Assembly (NCBI RefSeq): GCF_003149145.1 | Contig: NZ_QGDQ01000010.1 | Coordinates: forward strand, 82,839-146,838 | DNA: 64,000 nucleotides | From: Quadrisphaera granulorum | Lineage (GTDB): Bacteria; Actinomycetota; Actinomycetes; Actinomycetales; Quadrisphaeraceae | Direction: 5' to 3' | Shown: piece after piece, positions 42,366 through 51,288 of the stretch | Layout: every line of letters begins with the position of its first letter | How positions within the stretch are numbered: position 1 is the stretch's first letter | Translations under genes and position numbers: made by a program | The notes under the pieces: model-generated | What the model was told of the DNA's origin: nothing | Database searches by the model: none | What the model saw: the letters and a program-made list of their open reading frames with translations, nothing else

Positions 42366-43768
42366 GCGCCCTCAGCAGCACCGCCCAGCGGTCAGATCCT
42401 GTGCCGCCGCACCTGGCTGAGCTCGTCGGTGAACTCGTCGGTGAGCTGGGGCCACGCGTGCTGCTGGACCCCGCCCAGCTCGCCGAGCACAGCCGCGACG
42501 CCTCCCGCGCCCAACCTGTCGGCGCAGCGCTGGCCGTGGTGGCTGCCACCTGCACTGACGACGTCTCCGCTGCGCTGCGGTGGGCGAGCCGCCACCGCGT
42601 GAAGGTCTCGGTGCGCGGCGCAGGCAGCGGGCTGGCCGGTGGAGCCGTGGCCTACCCGGACGGGCTCGTCATCTCCACCGCGGCGATGCGCCGGATCGTG
42701 CACCTGGACCCCGAGGCCATGCTGGTCGACGTCGAGGCAGGGGTCGTGACGGCCGATGTCGATGCCGCAGCCGCGGAGCACGGTCTGATGTACGCCCCCG
42801 ACCCGGCCAGCCACCGCTGGTCGACCATCGGAGGCAACATCGCCACCAATGCGGGTGGCCTGCGCTGTGTTCGCCACGGGGTAACAGCCGACCATGTCGC
42901 AGCCCTGGAGGTGGTGCTCGCCAGCGGCGACGTCATCCGCACCGGGGCCCGCACCCGCAAGGACGTCGTCGGCTACGACCTCACCCGACTCTTCGTCGGG
43001 TCGGAGGGGACCCTCGGTGTCGTCACCGGCGCCACCCTGCGCCTCCGGCCCCGCCCCACCGGACCCGAACGGACCTTCCGGGCCGTCTTCGGGTCGCTCG
43101 TCGACGCCGGGCGGGCCGTGACGGCCCTCGCCGCGAGCGGCGCCCGCCCCGAGGTGCTGGAGCTGATGGACCGCGCCTCCGCGCTGGCCGTCGAGGCACA
43201 CCACCCGACGGGTCTGGACCTGCGGGACTCGGCGGCGGTGCTCGTCGGCCAGTTCCTGGGCCGCAACGCCGAGCAGGACGCCCGGACAGCCGAGAGCGTC
43301 TGCCGCGCCCACGGGGTGCAGCGGGTCGAGGTCGCGCAAAGCGACGACCTGCTGGAGGCCCGACGGGTGGCGGGGCGGGTGCTCTCGGCGGCGGGGCTGC
43401 GCGTCTCGTGCGACGTCGGCGTCCCGGTGCCGCGCCTGGCCGAGATGTTCACCGCCATCGCGCAGATCAGCGCCGAGGAGGGCGTGCTGATGCCCACCTT
43501 CGCCCACGCCGGGGACGGCAACCTGCACCCCTCGGTCATCGTGGACGGCGACGACGACGCCGGTCGGGCGCACGCCGAGCACGTCCTGGACCGCGTGGCG
43601 GACGCGGCGCTGGCCCTGGGCGGCACGATCTCCGGCGAGCACGGGGTGGGCTCCCTCAAGCGGCACGCGCTGCCGCGTCAGCTCGACGACGCCACCCACG
43701 CCGCCCACCGGCTGGTCAAGGACGCCTTCGACCCGCTGGGCATCCTCACCCCGCAGCGCGCGGTGTGA
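42362..43768 (+). CDS. FAD-linked 2-hydroxyacid dehydrogenase, candidate D-2-hydroxyglutarate dehydrogenase
   Basis: A 468-residue VAO-type flavoprotein (GlcD/D-lactate/D-2-hydroxyglutarate dehydrogenase family). The FAD-binding domain shows [40 protein letters not shown] and [20 protein letters not shown]. The cap domain ends with [20 protein letters not shown], which includes metal His residues, and [20 protein letters not shown]. It oxidises D-2-hydroxyacids to 2-oxoacids, passing electrons to a flavoprotein or the chain. HglS two genes upstream makes D-2-hydroxyglutarate, so 2-oxoglutarate would be the product here. The GTG at 42362 is coupled to the preceding gene. Glycolate or D-lactate are alternatives. 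Confidence 0.85.
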   Translation: MSALSSTAQRSDPVPPHLAELVGELVGELGPRVLLDPAQLAEHSRDASRAQPVGAALAVVAATCTDDVSAALRWASRHRVKVSVRGAGSGLAGGAVAYPDGLVISTAAMRRIVHLDPEAMLVDVEAGVVTADVDAAAAEHGLMYAPDPASHRWSTIGGNIATNAGGLRCVRHGVTADHVAALEVVLASGDVIRTGARTRKDVVGYDLTRLFVGSEGTLGVVTGATLRLRPRPTGPERTFRAVFGSLVDAGRAVTALAASGARPEVLELMDRASALAVEAHHPTGLDLRDSAAVLVGQFLGRNAEQDARTAESVCRAHGVQRVEVAQSDDLLEARRVAGRVLSAAGLRVSCDVGVPVPRLAEMFTAIAQISAEEGVLMPTFAHAGDGNLHPSVIVDGDDDAGRAHAEHVLDRVADAALALGGTISGEHGVGSLKRHALPRQLDDATHAAHRLVKDAFDPLGILTPQRAV

Positions 43769-43815
43769 GCGCTGCGCTGTCTCACCGCGGACGGCTGTCC
43801 GACCGCGGACGGCCC

Positions 43816-45018
43816 TCAGCGGAGGGCCGCCGCCTCCAGCTGGCGCTGACCACCGTCGGTGACGGCGTACCAGTCGGTCAGCCGCGTCACGCCCACCCGT
43901 AGGTCTTCCACGGAGCTGGCCAGGGACAGGCGCACGCTCGAACGCAGAACATCCCCGAACGCCGACCCGGGGGCGACGCCCACGCCGTGCTCGACGAGGT
44001 CCAGCGCCGCGCGACGGCTGTCCACGCCGTCGGCCAGGGGCAGCACCACGTAGAAGGCCCCGGTGGGGGTGAGCAGGGGGCGCCCCCCGGGGATCGGTCC
44101 GAGGGCGCTGACCAGCTGCTGCAGCACGGCGTCGCGGCGTGAGCGGTACTCCGCCACCATCGAGGCGACGACGTCCTGCGGTCCCTCCAGTGCCGCGACG
44201 GCCGCGGCCTGGGTGACGCTGGAGACGCACGAGAGCAGGGGCTCCTGCATCTGGGCCACGGTCGGGGCCAACCAGCGGGGCAGGGCGAGGTAGCCCACCC
44301 GCCAGCCGGTCATGGCGTAGGTCTTGGACAGGCTGTACACCCCGACGACGTCGTCGGCGCCGTAGGACACCGCCCGCGCCGCCTGGCCTTCGAACAGCAC
44401 CTCGTCGTACACCTCGTCGGAGACGACGAGCACCCCGCGGGACCGGGCAAGGTCGACGACGGCGGCCACCACCTCCGGCGACCAGCACTCCCCCGTGGGA
44501 TTGGACGGGGAGTTGATGACGACGGCGCGGGTGCGCTCCCCCATGGCCCGCTCGAGGGTCACGACGACGTCGTGCTCGTCGGCGCCGGGTTCCACGCGGT
44601 AGCGCACCGGGACGCCGCCGAGCAGGGTCACCTGCATCTCGTAGTTCGGCCAGGCGGGGTCGGGCACGAGCACTTCGTCGCCCGGGGAGACCAGCGCGGC
44701 GAAGACCGCGGCCAGGCCCTGGCCGGCGCCCTGCGAGATGACCACGCGGCTGGGCTCCACCTCGATGCCGGCCCGTGCGGCCAGCCGGCGGCGCACGGCC
44801 TCGACCAGCCGGGGCATCCCGGCGCTCTGCACGTACCCCGAACCGCGGTCAGCGGCCTGCGCGGCGGCTGCCCGGACGTGAGCGGGGGTGGGGAAGTCGG
44901 GTTCGCCGATCTCCATCCTCACCAGCCCCGGTCGGGTGATGGCCAGGGCGAGGACCTCGCGGATCCCGGAGCGCTGCACGCGCGTCGCCGATGTCGAGAG
45001 GCGGCGCGGGTCAGCCAC
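43816..45018 (-). CDS. Class I/II PLP aminotransferase
   Basis: A 400-residue fold-I aminotransferase. GEPDFPTPAHVRAAAAQAAD is the N-terminal substrate arm, GYVQSAGMPRLVEAVRRRLA follows, NSPSNPTG is the PLP-orienting motif, VVSDEVYDEVLFEG carries the Asp/Tyr pair, and VYSLSKTYAMTGWRVGYLAL carries the Schiff-base Lys. Typical substrates are aspartate, aromatic or 2-aminoadipate donors. GTG 45018 overlaps the GntR stop by eight bases, so it ends a coupled operon OYE1-GntR-aminotransferase. It is convergent with the FAD dehydrogenase (47-base gap). It could serve as the 2-aminoadipate transaminase or recycle amino groups. Confidence 0.87.
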   Translation of the reverse strand: MADPRRLSTSATRVQRSGIREVLALAITRPGLVRMEIGEPDFPTPAHVRAAAAQAADRGSGYVQSAGMPRLVEAVRRRLAARAGIEVEPSRVVISQGAGQGLAAVFAALVSPGDEVLVPDPAWPNYEMQVTLLGGVPVRYRVEPGADEHDVVVTLERAMGERTRAVVINSPSNPTGECWSPEVVAAVVDLARSRGVLVVSDEVYDEVLFEGQAARAVSYGADDVVGVYSLSKTYAMTGWRVGYLALPRWLAPTVAQMQEPLLSCVSSVTQAAAVAALEGPQDVVASMVAEYRSRRDAVLQQLVSALGPIPGGRPLLTPTGAFYVVLPLADGVDSRRAALDLVEHGVGVAPGSAFGDVLRSSVRLSLASSVEDLRVGVTRLTDWYAVTDGGQRQLEAAALR

Positions 45019-45802
45019 GGGTCGGCTCCTTGAAGACAGGGGGGTTCGGAGGGGTGGAGCCGTGGGCCATGTGGTGACGCATGATCGATTCGGCGTCGGG
45101 GACGCGGTGCTCCACCACGGCGAGCAGCAGATCGTGGTGCTCGGCGGCAGAGGCCGCCAGGGAACCCTGTGCGACCAGGCGGCGCATGCCCTGGATCCGG
45201 GTCTGGTCACGCAGTCGGTCGACCATCAGCACCAGGCGCTGGTTGCCCAGCAGTTCGAGGAGCCCGAGGTGGAAGGCGCGGTCGCCGTCCAGGAAGGCCG
45301 GCAGGTCGGACTGCTCTGCCGCGGCCACGCAGCGCTCCGCTGCCTGCGTCAAGGCGGTGGCGGCGTCCTCGGGGATGCCGCGTTCGGCGAGCTGGGCCAC
45401 CGCGGGCACCTCGATGAGCTCACGCAGCTGGTAGACCTCCGCGAGGTCGTGGTCGTCGAGCTGCACCACGCGGAAGCCCCGGTTCGGAACCACCTCCATG
45501 ATCCCGCCGTGCACCAGCTCGAGGAGGGCGTCGCGCACCGGACTGTTGGAGACTTCCAGCTGGGCGGCGAGCGCTGTCGCGGAGAAGATCTCCCCGGGTT
45601 GCACCGCGCCGCTGACCAACGCGCGGCGGATGACGGCCATCGCGTGGTCCTTCAGCAAGGACCGCGAGGGTCGCGGCGGGGCCACGTCGGGCAGAGGCGG
45701 CAGCATGGTCCTGCCCATCCTGCCCCGGTGGCGCGCCCGTGAGCCCGCCACCAGCGCGGAAAGTCCCCCGTGCGGCGGGGCTGCGGGTTCGTTGATCACC
45801 AT
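45011..45802 (-). CDS. GntR-family (FadR/FCD) transcriptional regulator
   Basis: A 263-residue regulator. After a 45-residue basic/Pro-rich leader, the winged helix has RRALVSGAVQPGEIFSATAL followed by AAQLEVSNSPVRDALLELVH and GGIMEVVPNRGFRVVQLDD, which is the GntR signature. The helical C-terminal FCD domain (VYQLREL...FHLGLLELLG...EHHDLLLAVVEHRV) includes Asp/His residues suited to metal and acid ligand binding. The ATG at 45802 overlaps the upstream OYE gene stop and has GAGGTGG at the right distance. It lies inside the operon it probably controls, from the palindrome at 47938. Confidence 0.9.
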   Translation of the reverse strand: MVINEPAAPPHGGLSALVAGSRARHRGRMGRTMLPPLPDVAPPRPSRSLLKDHAMAVIRRALVSGAVQPGEIFSATALAAQLEVSNSPVRDALLELVHGGIMEVVPNRGFRVVQLDDHDLAEVYQLRELIEVPAVAQLAERGIPEDAATALTQAAERCVAAAEQSDLPAFLDGDRAFHLGLLELLGNQRLVLMVDRLRDQTRIQGMRRLVAQGSLAASAAEHHDLLLAVVEHRVPDAESIMRHHMAHGSTPPNPPVFKEPTRG

Positions 45803-47877
45803 GTGGCCACCTCAACACCCACCCTGGCTCCTTCTGCCACGGCGTCCAGCAGGGTGCGCGGGGCCAGGGCATCACCGACGGCGCGCACCGGCACGTGCTG
45901 CGGGAGGGCTTCGCGCAGGGCCGTGACCAGGGAGCCTCTGGCGCTGCGCGCACCGGAGAGGACCAGCAGGTCGAAGGGCGCCAGCGGGGTCGCCTCGTCG
46001 GATTCGAGGTCGAGAAGCTCGTAGCGGTGGGCCCGGTCGAAGTCAGGGTCGGAGTCAGGGGCGAAGTCGGGGTCGGCCTTGCGCAGGGTCGCGGACCCCA
46101 CCAGCGCCACCCCCGCCTGCTTCAGCCGACGGCGCACGAACCACACCTGCGTCGGGTCGACGCCGGCGGCGACCACCGGCAGGTCGGTGACGAGCTGCAC
46201 CGACCAGCCCGCCGCGACCAGTGCCTCAGCGGCGGTCGGGGCGACGAAACCGCCCTCGGTGTCCAGCACCAGAGCCCTTCCGCTGCCGGAGGGCTGCGGT
46301 GCGGCCTCGATGACCTCGTCAGCGTCGCGAACGGTCAGAGCGGGGTCGTCCGCCCAGCGGTGCGCCCGCGGGCGGGATCCGGTGGCGACGACGACGGCGG
46401 CCGGGTCCAGGGCGAGCACGTCCTCCACGCCGGCGGCGTGACCACGGCGCACGTCGACACCTGCGGCGGCCAGCTCGGCGTCCGACCAGTCGAGCCACAG
46501 GTCCCACCGCTCGCGTCCGCGGCGTGCACCGGCGGTGCGGGCACGCCCGCCGGTCTCGTCCCTTTCCTCGAGGAGGACGACGTCGGCCCCGCGGCGGGCC
46601 GCGCGACGCGCCGCCTCCGCTCCGGCCGGTCCCCCGCCCACCACCACGACGCGCCGGCGGGCACCGGTGCGGGCTGCGTGCTCGGCGGCGGCTGCGTCGT
46701 CGTCCTCCTCCAGGTCCTGCTCTCGGATGCCCGGGTTAATGGAGCAGGCCATCGGAAGGGCGGAGTACAGCCGCCCGATGCATCCCTCGTTCAGGCTGGT
46801 GCAGGGGCGGGGCGCGCGGCCCTCGAGCAGCTTGGCGGGCAGGTCCGGGTCGGCGATGATCGCCCGGGTCATCGCGACCAGCGTCACGCCGTCCTCGCGG
46901 AGCGCCTTCTCGGCGGTGTCGGCGTCGAGGATGCGCCCGGCAGCGATGACGGGCAGGCCGGCGCGCCGGCCCATCCGCCCGGCGAGGGTGCCGTTGGCGT
47001 TCTCGGGCACCTCGTCACCGGGAACGAAGAACGAGGAGCTGCGGTCGGTAGCGCCCGTGCCGCCGGAGACGCTCAGGAGGTCGACGGCGCCGCCGGCGGT
47101 GATGGCGGCCAGCACCTCCAGCAGGTCGTCAGGTCCCATGCCCGCGGGCAGGTGCTGGTCAGCGGTGAGCCGGAAGCCCACGATGAAGTCGGGGCTGGTG
47201 GCCTCACGCACCGCGGCGAGCACCTCGCGGGCGAAGCGGGTGCGGTTCTCCAGCGAGCCTCCGTAGGCGTCACCGCGCTGGTTGATCGCGGGGTCGAAGA
47301 ACTGCTCGATGAGGTGGCCGCCGAACGAGGTGACCTCGGCGCCGTCCCACCCGAGGTCCTGGAGACGGCGCGCGGAGGTGGCAAAGCGCCCTGCGATACG
47401 AGCCAGCTCAGGGGCTGACAGGACCACCGGCACCTCACGGTGCACCCCTTCGGGCTGGTCGGAGGCCCCCCGCAGCGGGATACCCGAGGTGACCGAGGTT
47501 CCGCGGCGGCCCATGTGCGTCATCTGCGACATCACCAGGGCGCCGTGCTCGTGGACGCCGTCTGCCAGGGCAGCGAAGGACGCGTCGTTGGTGGGGTCCC
47601 ACAGCGAGATCGAGCCGTAGGAGGCGGCGGTGTCCGGGTCGACCGAGGCCGAACCAAAGGTCATGACCAGGCCGACGCCGCCGCGGGCCTTGCGCACGTG
47701 GTAGGCGACCTCGGCGTCGCTCAGGACGCCTCCGGCGCCCCACCCCGTGGCGTGCGGGGTGCTGACGATGCGGTTGCGCAGCTCGCGGCTTCCCACCCGG
47801 GTCGTGGACATGAGAAGCGGCCACCGCCCTGCACCCACCGGTGCGGGGGTCGCGAGGGGCGAGGTGGAGCTCGACAT
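45796..47877 (-). CDS. Old Yellow Enzyme-type NADH:flavin oxidoreductase with FAD/NAD domain (candidate N-demethylase, copy 1)
   Basis: A 693-residue three-part flavoprotein like trimethylamine dehydrogenase, dienoyl-CoA reductase and stachydrine demethylases. The FMN TIM barrel spans about 1-380 (VGSRELRNRIVSTPHATGWG, GWDGAEVTSFGGHLIEQFFD, INQRGDAYGGSLENRTRFAR). An iron-sulfur segment RPCTSLNEGCIGRL...ACSIN follows, and then a Rossmann FAD/NAD region (VVVVGGGPAGAEAARRAARR). The Cys pattern is C-x6-C-x11-C: the second Cys of the usual C-x2-C-x3-C is Leu. ATG 47877 has GGAGG upstream. First gene of a leftward operon with GntR and aminotransferase, divergent from the importer operon. Removal of an N-methyl group is inferred from the Rieske oxygenase nearby. 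Confidence 0.82.
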   Translation of the reverse strand: MSSSTSPLATPAPVGAGRWPLLMSTTRVGSRELRNRIVSTPHATGWGAGGVLSDAEVAYHVRKARGGVGLVMTFGSASVDPDTAASYGSISLWDPTNDASFAALADGVHEHGALVMSQMTHMGRRGTSVTSGIPLRGASDQPEGVHREVPVVLSAPELARIAGRFATSARRLQDLGWDGAEVTSFGGHLIEQFFDPAINQRGDAYGGSLENRTRFAREVLAAVREATSPDFIVGFRLTADQHLPAGMGPDDLLEVLAAITAGGAVDLLSVSGGTGATDRSSSFFVPGDEVPENANGTLAGRMGRRAGLPVIAAGRILDADTAEKALREDGVTLVAMTRAIIADPDLPAKLLEGRAPRPCTSLNEGCIGRLYSALPMACSINPGIREQDLEEDDDAAAAEHAARTGARRRVVVVGGGPAGAEAARRAARRGADVVLLEERDETGGRARTAGARRGRERWDLWLDWSDAELAAAGVDVRRGHAAGVEDVLALDPAAVVVATGSRPRAHRWADDPALTVRDADEVIEAAPQPSGSGRALVLDTEGGFVAPTAAEALVAAGWSVQLVTDLPVVAAGVDPTQVWFVRRRLKQAGVALVGSATLRKADPDFAPDSDPDFDRAHRYELLDLESDEATPLAPFDLLVLSGARSARGSLVTALREALPQHVPVRAVGDALAPRTLLDAVAEGARVGVEVATW

Positions 47878-47937
47878 GAAGTCCTCCGGAGGTGGTTGAC
47901 AAGAGCCGCTCAGTCCGCGACCTTGAGGCATCCCGAT

Positions 47938-47953
47938 CGGTGATCGATCACCG
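47938..47953. promoter_or_regulatory. 16-bp perfect palindrome, candidate operator of the GntR regulator
   Basis: CGGTGATCGATCACCG reads the same on both strands and lies between the divergent OYE1 and cyclodeaminase operons. A 15/16 copy is at 58216-58231. A TTGACA box at 47896-47901 with a weak GACCTT 17 bases on suggests a rightward promoter just upstream, so binding could block transcription. Confidence 0.65.
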
Positions 47954-48042
47954 GTCACCAGTTGTACCAGCCTCTGAGGCCACGGCCTAGGGGCTAGCTC
48001 GATTCACGACAGCCAGTGGACACGCGGAAGGAGGGCTTGACA

Positions 48043-49032
48043 GTGACCACGACGACGAGCGACAACTCGCCCTCTCGGCCCGCCTCCATCGACGCCGCGA
48101 CCATCGAGCGGGCGCCACGCACGCCGTTGGTCGACGCGCTCCTGGAGTGCCTGCGGGCGGGCTTCGACCCCGAGCAGGACCCGCCCCGCACCTCCACTGC
48201 CGTCCCCTCCGGCCAGCTGCTGCTCATGCCCTCGGCAACCAGCTCCTGGGTCGGCACCAAGCTCGTCACGCTCGCTCCGGAGAACCCCGGCCGCGGCCTG
48301 CCCCTGATCCAGGGCACCTACGTGCTCTTCGACGGACTCACCCTCGCGCCGCACAGCCTCCTCGACGGCGCGGCACTCACCACCCTCCGGACCGCCGCGG
48401 TCTCCCTGCTGGCGCTGCGTCTGCTGGCCAGCGAGCCCCCGCGCCGAGCCGTCGTCATCGGCACCGGGGTCCAGGCCGCCGCGCACGTCGACGCGCTGCT
48501 GGAGTGCACCGGGGTGGAGCACATCGACGTCGTGGGACGCCGCCCCGGAGCCGCCACGCCGCTGCTGCAGGCGGCCCGCGATGCCGGGCGCACGGCCCGT
48601 GAGCTCTCCCCCGCCGAGGTCAACACGGTCACCGGGGCCGACGTCGTCGTCTGCGCCACCAGTTCCGCCACCCCACTGTTCGGCGCAGACCTGCTCGACG
48701 AGCGCACGACAGTCCTCGCGATCGGCAGCTACCAGCCGACCACCACCGAGCTGGAGCCCGCACTGGTGGGCCGCTCCCAGGTGGTGGTCGAGTCGATCGG
48801 GAGCGCGCTGCGCGAAGCCGGCGACGTGCTGATCGCCCGCGACGCCGGGCTGATGGACATCGCCGACCTCGTCACCCTCGCCGCGCTGGCCACCGGCGAC
48901 GTCGCCCCGGACCCCACGCGTCCCCGCATCTTCAAGGGGACGGGCATGGCCTGGCAGGACCTCGTCTGCGCCGGGGCCATCGCCCCACAGTCCTGTCAGC
49001 GACCAACCCCCAGCACGGCGGTGACGACGTGA
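48043..49032 (+). CDS. Ornithine cyclodeaminase/mu-crystallin family protein, candidate ketimine reductase
   Basis: A 329-residue OCD-fold enzyme. The N-terminal substrate domain shows LMPSATSSWVGTKLVTLAPE with the Lys of the family, and LIQGTYVLFDGLTLAPHSLL. The Rossmann domain has RRAVVIGTGVQAAAHVDALL, and DVVVCATSSATPLFGADLLD follows. Members include ornithine cyclodeaminase and NAD(P)H reductases of cyclic ketimines such as piperideine-2-carboxylate. GTG 48043 has AAGGAGG eight bases upstream, which I prefer to the GTG at 48016. It heads a rightward operon through an amino acid importer (GTGA coupling). Context favours a reductase feeding L-pipecolate or proline; the substrate is unproven. 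Confidence 0.82.
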   Translation: MTTTTSDNSPSRPASIDAATIERAPRTPLVDALLECLRAGFDPEQDPPRTSTAVPSGQLLLMPSATSSWVGTKLVTLAPENPGRGLPLIQGTYVLFDGLTLAPHSLLDGAALTTLRTAAVSLLALRLLASEPPRRAVVIGTGVQAAAHVDALLECTGVEHIDVVGRRPGAATPLLQAARDAGRTARELSPAEVNTVTGADVVVCATSSATPLFGADLLDERTTVLAIGSYQPTTTELEPALVGRSQVVVESIGSALREAGDVLIARDAGLMDIADLVTLAALATGDVAPDPTRPRIFKGTGMAWQDLVCAGAIAPQSCQRPTPSTAVTT

Positions 49033-49910
49033 CCGAGCACCCACCCACCCCGGAGGACCCCGTGGAGATCGTGCGAGACCCACAGACCCGAACCGGTAGC
49101 GACGCTGTGGACGTGCGAGCCAGCGCCCAGCCCACCGACCGCCTCGAGGTCAGCCGCAAGGGACCGCCGGTGGTCAGCCTGAAGGGCCTGAGCAAGCACT
49201 ACGGCGAAAACGTCGTCCTGGACAAGGTCGACCTCGACGTCTCCGCCGGAGAAGTGGTCGCCATGGTCGGCCCCAGCGGCGCCGGCAAGAGCACCCTGCT
49301 GCGCTGCATCAACCTGCTCGAGGTCCCCGATGCCGGCACCGTCACCGTGGGCGACCAGTGCGTCGACGCCGGCAAAGAGGTCTCCGCCAAGGACGCGATG
49401 CGCCTGCGCCGCACCGCCGGCATGGTCTTCCAGTCCTTCAACCTCTTCCCGCACCTGACCGTGCTCCGCAACGTCTCCCTGGCCCAGGAGCGCGTGCTCG
49501 GCCGCTCCCGCGCCGAGGCCGACGCCCGCAGTATGGAGCTGCTCGAGCGCGTCCACCTGGCCCACAAGGCCGACACCTACCCCGCACGATCCTCCGGAGG
49601 GCAGCAGCAGCGCATCGCCATCGCGCGAGCCCTGGCCATGGACCCGCAGGTGATGCTCTTCGACGAGCCGACCTCGGCCCTCGACCCCGAGGTCGGCCTG
49701 GAGGTGCTCGCCGTCATGCGTGAGCTTGCCGAGTCGGGCATGACCATGATCGTGGTCACCCACGAGATCCCCTTCGCCCGCGACGTCTCCGACCGCGTCG
49801 TCGTCATGGCCGATGGCGGGATCATCGAGCAGGGCGAGCCGCACCAGGTGATCAACAACCCGCAGCACGAGCGCAGCCAGCGGTTCCTGCGCGCGGTCAC
49901 GGAGCGCTGA
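49029..49910 (+). CDS. Polar amino acid ABC transporter ATPase
   Basis: A 293-residue ABC ATPase of the polar amino acid uptake (GlnQ/HisP) family. A non-conserved tail of about 45 residues precedes the domain. VAMVGPSGAGKSTLLRCINL is Walker A, MVFQSFNLFPHLTVLRNVSL the Q-loop, SSGGQQQRIAIARALAMDPQ the signature, VMLFDEPTSALDPEVGLEV Walker B, and IVVTHEIPFARDVSDRVVV the H-loop. All catalytic motifs are complete. GTG 49029 overlaps the cyclodeaminase stop. It works with the two permeases and the lipoprotein that follow to import the cluster's substrate. Confidence 0.95.
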   Translation: MTEHPPTPEDPVEIVRDPQTRTGSDAVDVRASAQPTDRLEVSRKGPPVVSLKGLSKHYGENVVLDKVDLDVSAGEVVAMVGPSGAGKSTLLRCINLLEVPDAGTVTVGDQCVDAGKEVSAKDAMRLRRTAGMVFQSFNLFPHLTVLRNVSLAQERVLGRSRAEADARSMELLERVHLAHKADTYPARSSGGQQQRIAIARALAMDPQVMLFDEPTSALDPEVGLEVLAVMRELAESGMTMIVVTHEIPFARDVSDRVVVMADGGIIEQGEPHQVINNPQHERSQRFLRAVTER

Positions 49911-49913
49911 GGC

Positions 49914-50552
49914 GTGGAGCACGTCTCAGCGGTGCTGCTCGGCGTCCCCTACACGCTGCTCGTCACGGTCGTCGCGCTGGCTATCGGCGCTGTCCTGGGG
50001 CTTCCCCTGGCACTCGCCCGCCGCTCCCCGCTCGCCGTGCTGAACGTTCCGGCACGCGTCGTCATCGACGTGCTGCGCGGCATCCCGCCGGTGGTGTGGC
50101 TGTTCATCATCTTCTTCGGCATCGGCAACCAGTTCGTGACGCTCGATCCGATCCAGGCCGGCTCCCTCGGCCTCGGGCTCATCTCTGCCGCCTACCTCGC
50201 CGAGATCTACCGCAGCGGGCTGGGCGCCGTGCACTCCGGCCAGTGGGAGGCCTCCAGCGCCCTGGGCCTGAGCCGCACCGACTCCATGGTTCGGGTGGTC
50301 GGACCGCAGGCGTTCCGGGTCGCTCTGCCTGCGGCCAGCACCTACGCGATCGGCCTCCTGAAGGACTCCTCGGTCGTGTCGGCGATCGGCGTCGCCGACA
50401 TCGTCTTCCAGGCCACCGGCGACTCCCGCGCCACCGGCGCCGCCCTCGCGCCCTTCCTGGTGGCGGCCGCCATCTACATCCTGCTCGGAACCCCCCTGGC
50501 CATCGCTTCACGGCGGATGGACTCCCGGCTGCGCATGCGAGTCGCCCGATGA
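49914..50552 (+). CDS. Polar amino acid ABC transporter permease 1
   Basis: A 212-residue PAAT permease with about five helices. VPYTLLVTVVALAIGAVLGL is helix 1, VLRGIPPVVWLFIIFFGIGN lies near the family's RGTP-like motif, and QWEASSALGLSRTDSMVRVV with GPQAFRVALPAASTYAIGLL is the EAA loop that contacts the ATPase. GTG 49914 begins three bases after the ATPase stop, and its own stop overlaps permease 2 by ATGA. The two permeases probably form a heterodimer. Betaine importers are usually of the OpuA type with a different permease, so this system fits an amino acid or a small cyclic betaine. Confidence 0.92.
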   Translation: MEHVSAVLLGVPYTLLVTVVALAIGAVLGLPLALARRSPLAVLNVPARVVIDVLRGIPPVVWLFIIFFGIGNQFVTLDPIQAGSLGLGLISAAYLAEIYRSGLGAVHSGQWEASSALGLSRTDSMVRVVGPQAFRVALPAASTYAIGLLKDSSVVSAIGVADIVFQATGDSRATGAALAPFLVAAAIYILLGTPLAIASRRMDSRLRMRVAR

Positions 50553-51208
50553 ACGCCGACCTGCTCTCGAACTGGCTCGAATGGCTCCCCGACCTCGGCC
50601 GCGGCCTGCAGACCAGCGTGCTCCTCGCCGCGGTGAGCCTGGCGATCGGCATCCCGATCGGCCTGCTGCTCGCCGTCCTGGTCTCCTCCCGGCGAGCCGC
50701 CATCCGCATGCCCTCCATCGTGCTCGTCGAGATCGGCCGCGGTACTCCCGCCCTCGTCGTGCTGCAGCTGGTCTACTTCGGGCTTCCCAATGCGGGCCTG
50801 ACCCTGGGTCCCTTCACCGCCGCCTCCGCGGCGTTGGCCTTGACCACCGCCGCCTACACCAGCGAGATCATCCGCGGCGGCCTGGAGGCAGTCCCCAAGG
50901 GCGAGGTCGAGGCCTCCCAGGCCCTCGGCATGAGCTACCGCGACACCATGCGCTTCGTCCTCATCCCGCAGGGGATGCGGATCGCGATCCCTGCGCTGGT
51001 CGGCTTCGGCATCCTCATGTTCCAGGCGACCTCGCTGGCCTTCACGATCAGTCTCCAGGAGCTGCTCAGCCGCGCCTACTCCATCGGCTCCAGCACCTTC
51101 CTGTACTTCCAGGTGCTGCTGCTGGCCGGCGTGCTCTACCTCGCCATCACCCTGCCCTCCGGATGGCTCACCGGCCGTCTGGAACGGCGCCTGTCTCGCC
51201 ACCTCTGA
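50549..51208 (+). CDS. Polar amino acid ABC transporter permease 2
   Basis: A 219-residue PAAT permease, second half of the channel. GLQTSVLLAAVSLAIGIPIG is helix 1, VLVEIGRGTPALVVLQLVYF contains the RGTP motif, and GEVEASQALGMSYRDTMRFV with IPQGMRIAIPALVGFGIL is the EAA loop. It ends with a helix pair and a basic tail. The ATG at 50549 overlaps the upstream stop. An 80-base gap separates it from the binding-protein gene. Same operon as the ATPase and cyclodeaminase. Confidence 0.92.
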   Translation: MNADLLSNWLEWLPDLGRGLQTSVLLAAVSLAIGIPIGLLLAVLVSSRRAAIRMPSIVLVEIGRGTPALVVLQLVYFGLPNAGLTLGPFTAASAALALTTAAYTSEIIRGGLEAVPKGEVEASQALGMSYRDTMRFVLIPQGMRIAIPALVGFGILMFQATSLAFTISLQELLSRAYSIGSSTFLYFQVLLLAGVLYLAITLPSGWLTGRLERRLSRHL

Positions 51209-51288
51209 CCGATCTACCCCGGACCGCACCACCCGCTCCGCTGCTCTGCCCCCATGCCCGTACCCCTGACCGTCCTGGAGGTCCTGCC

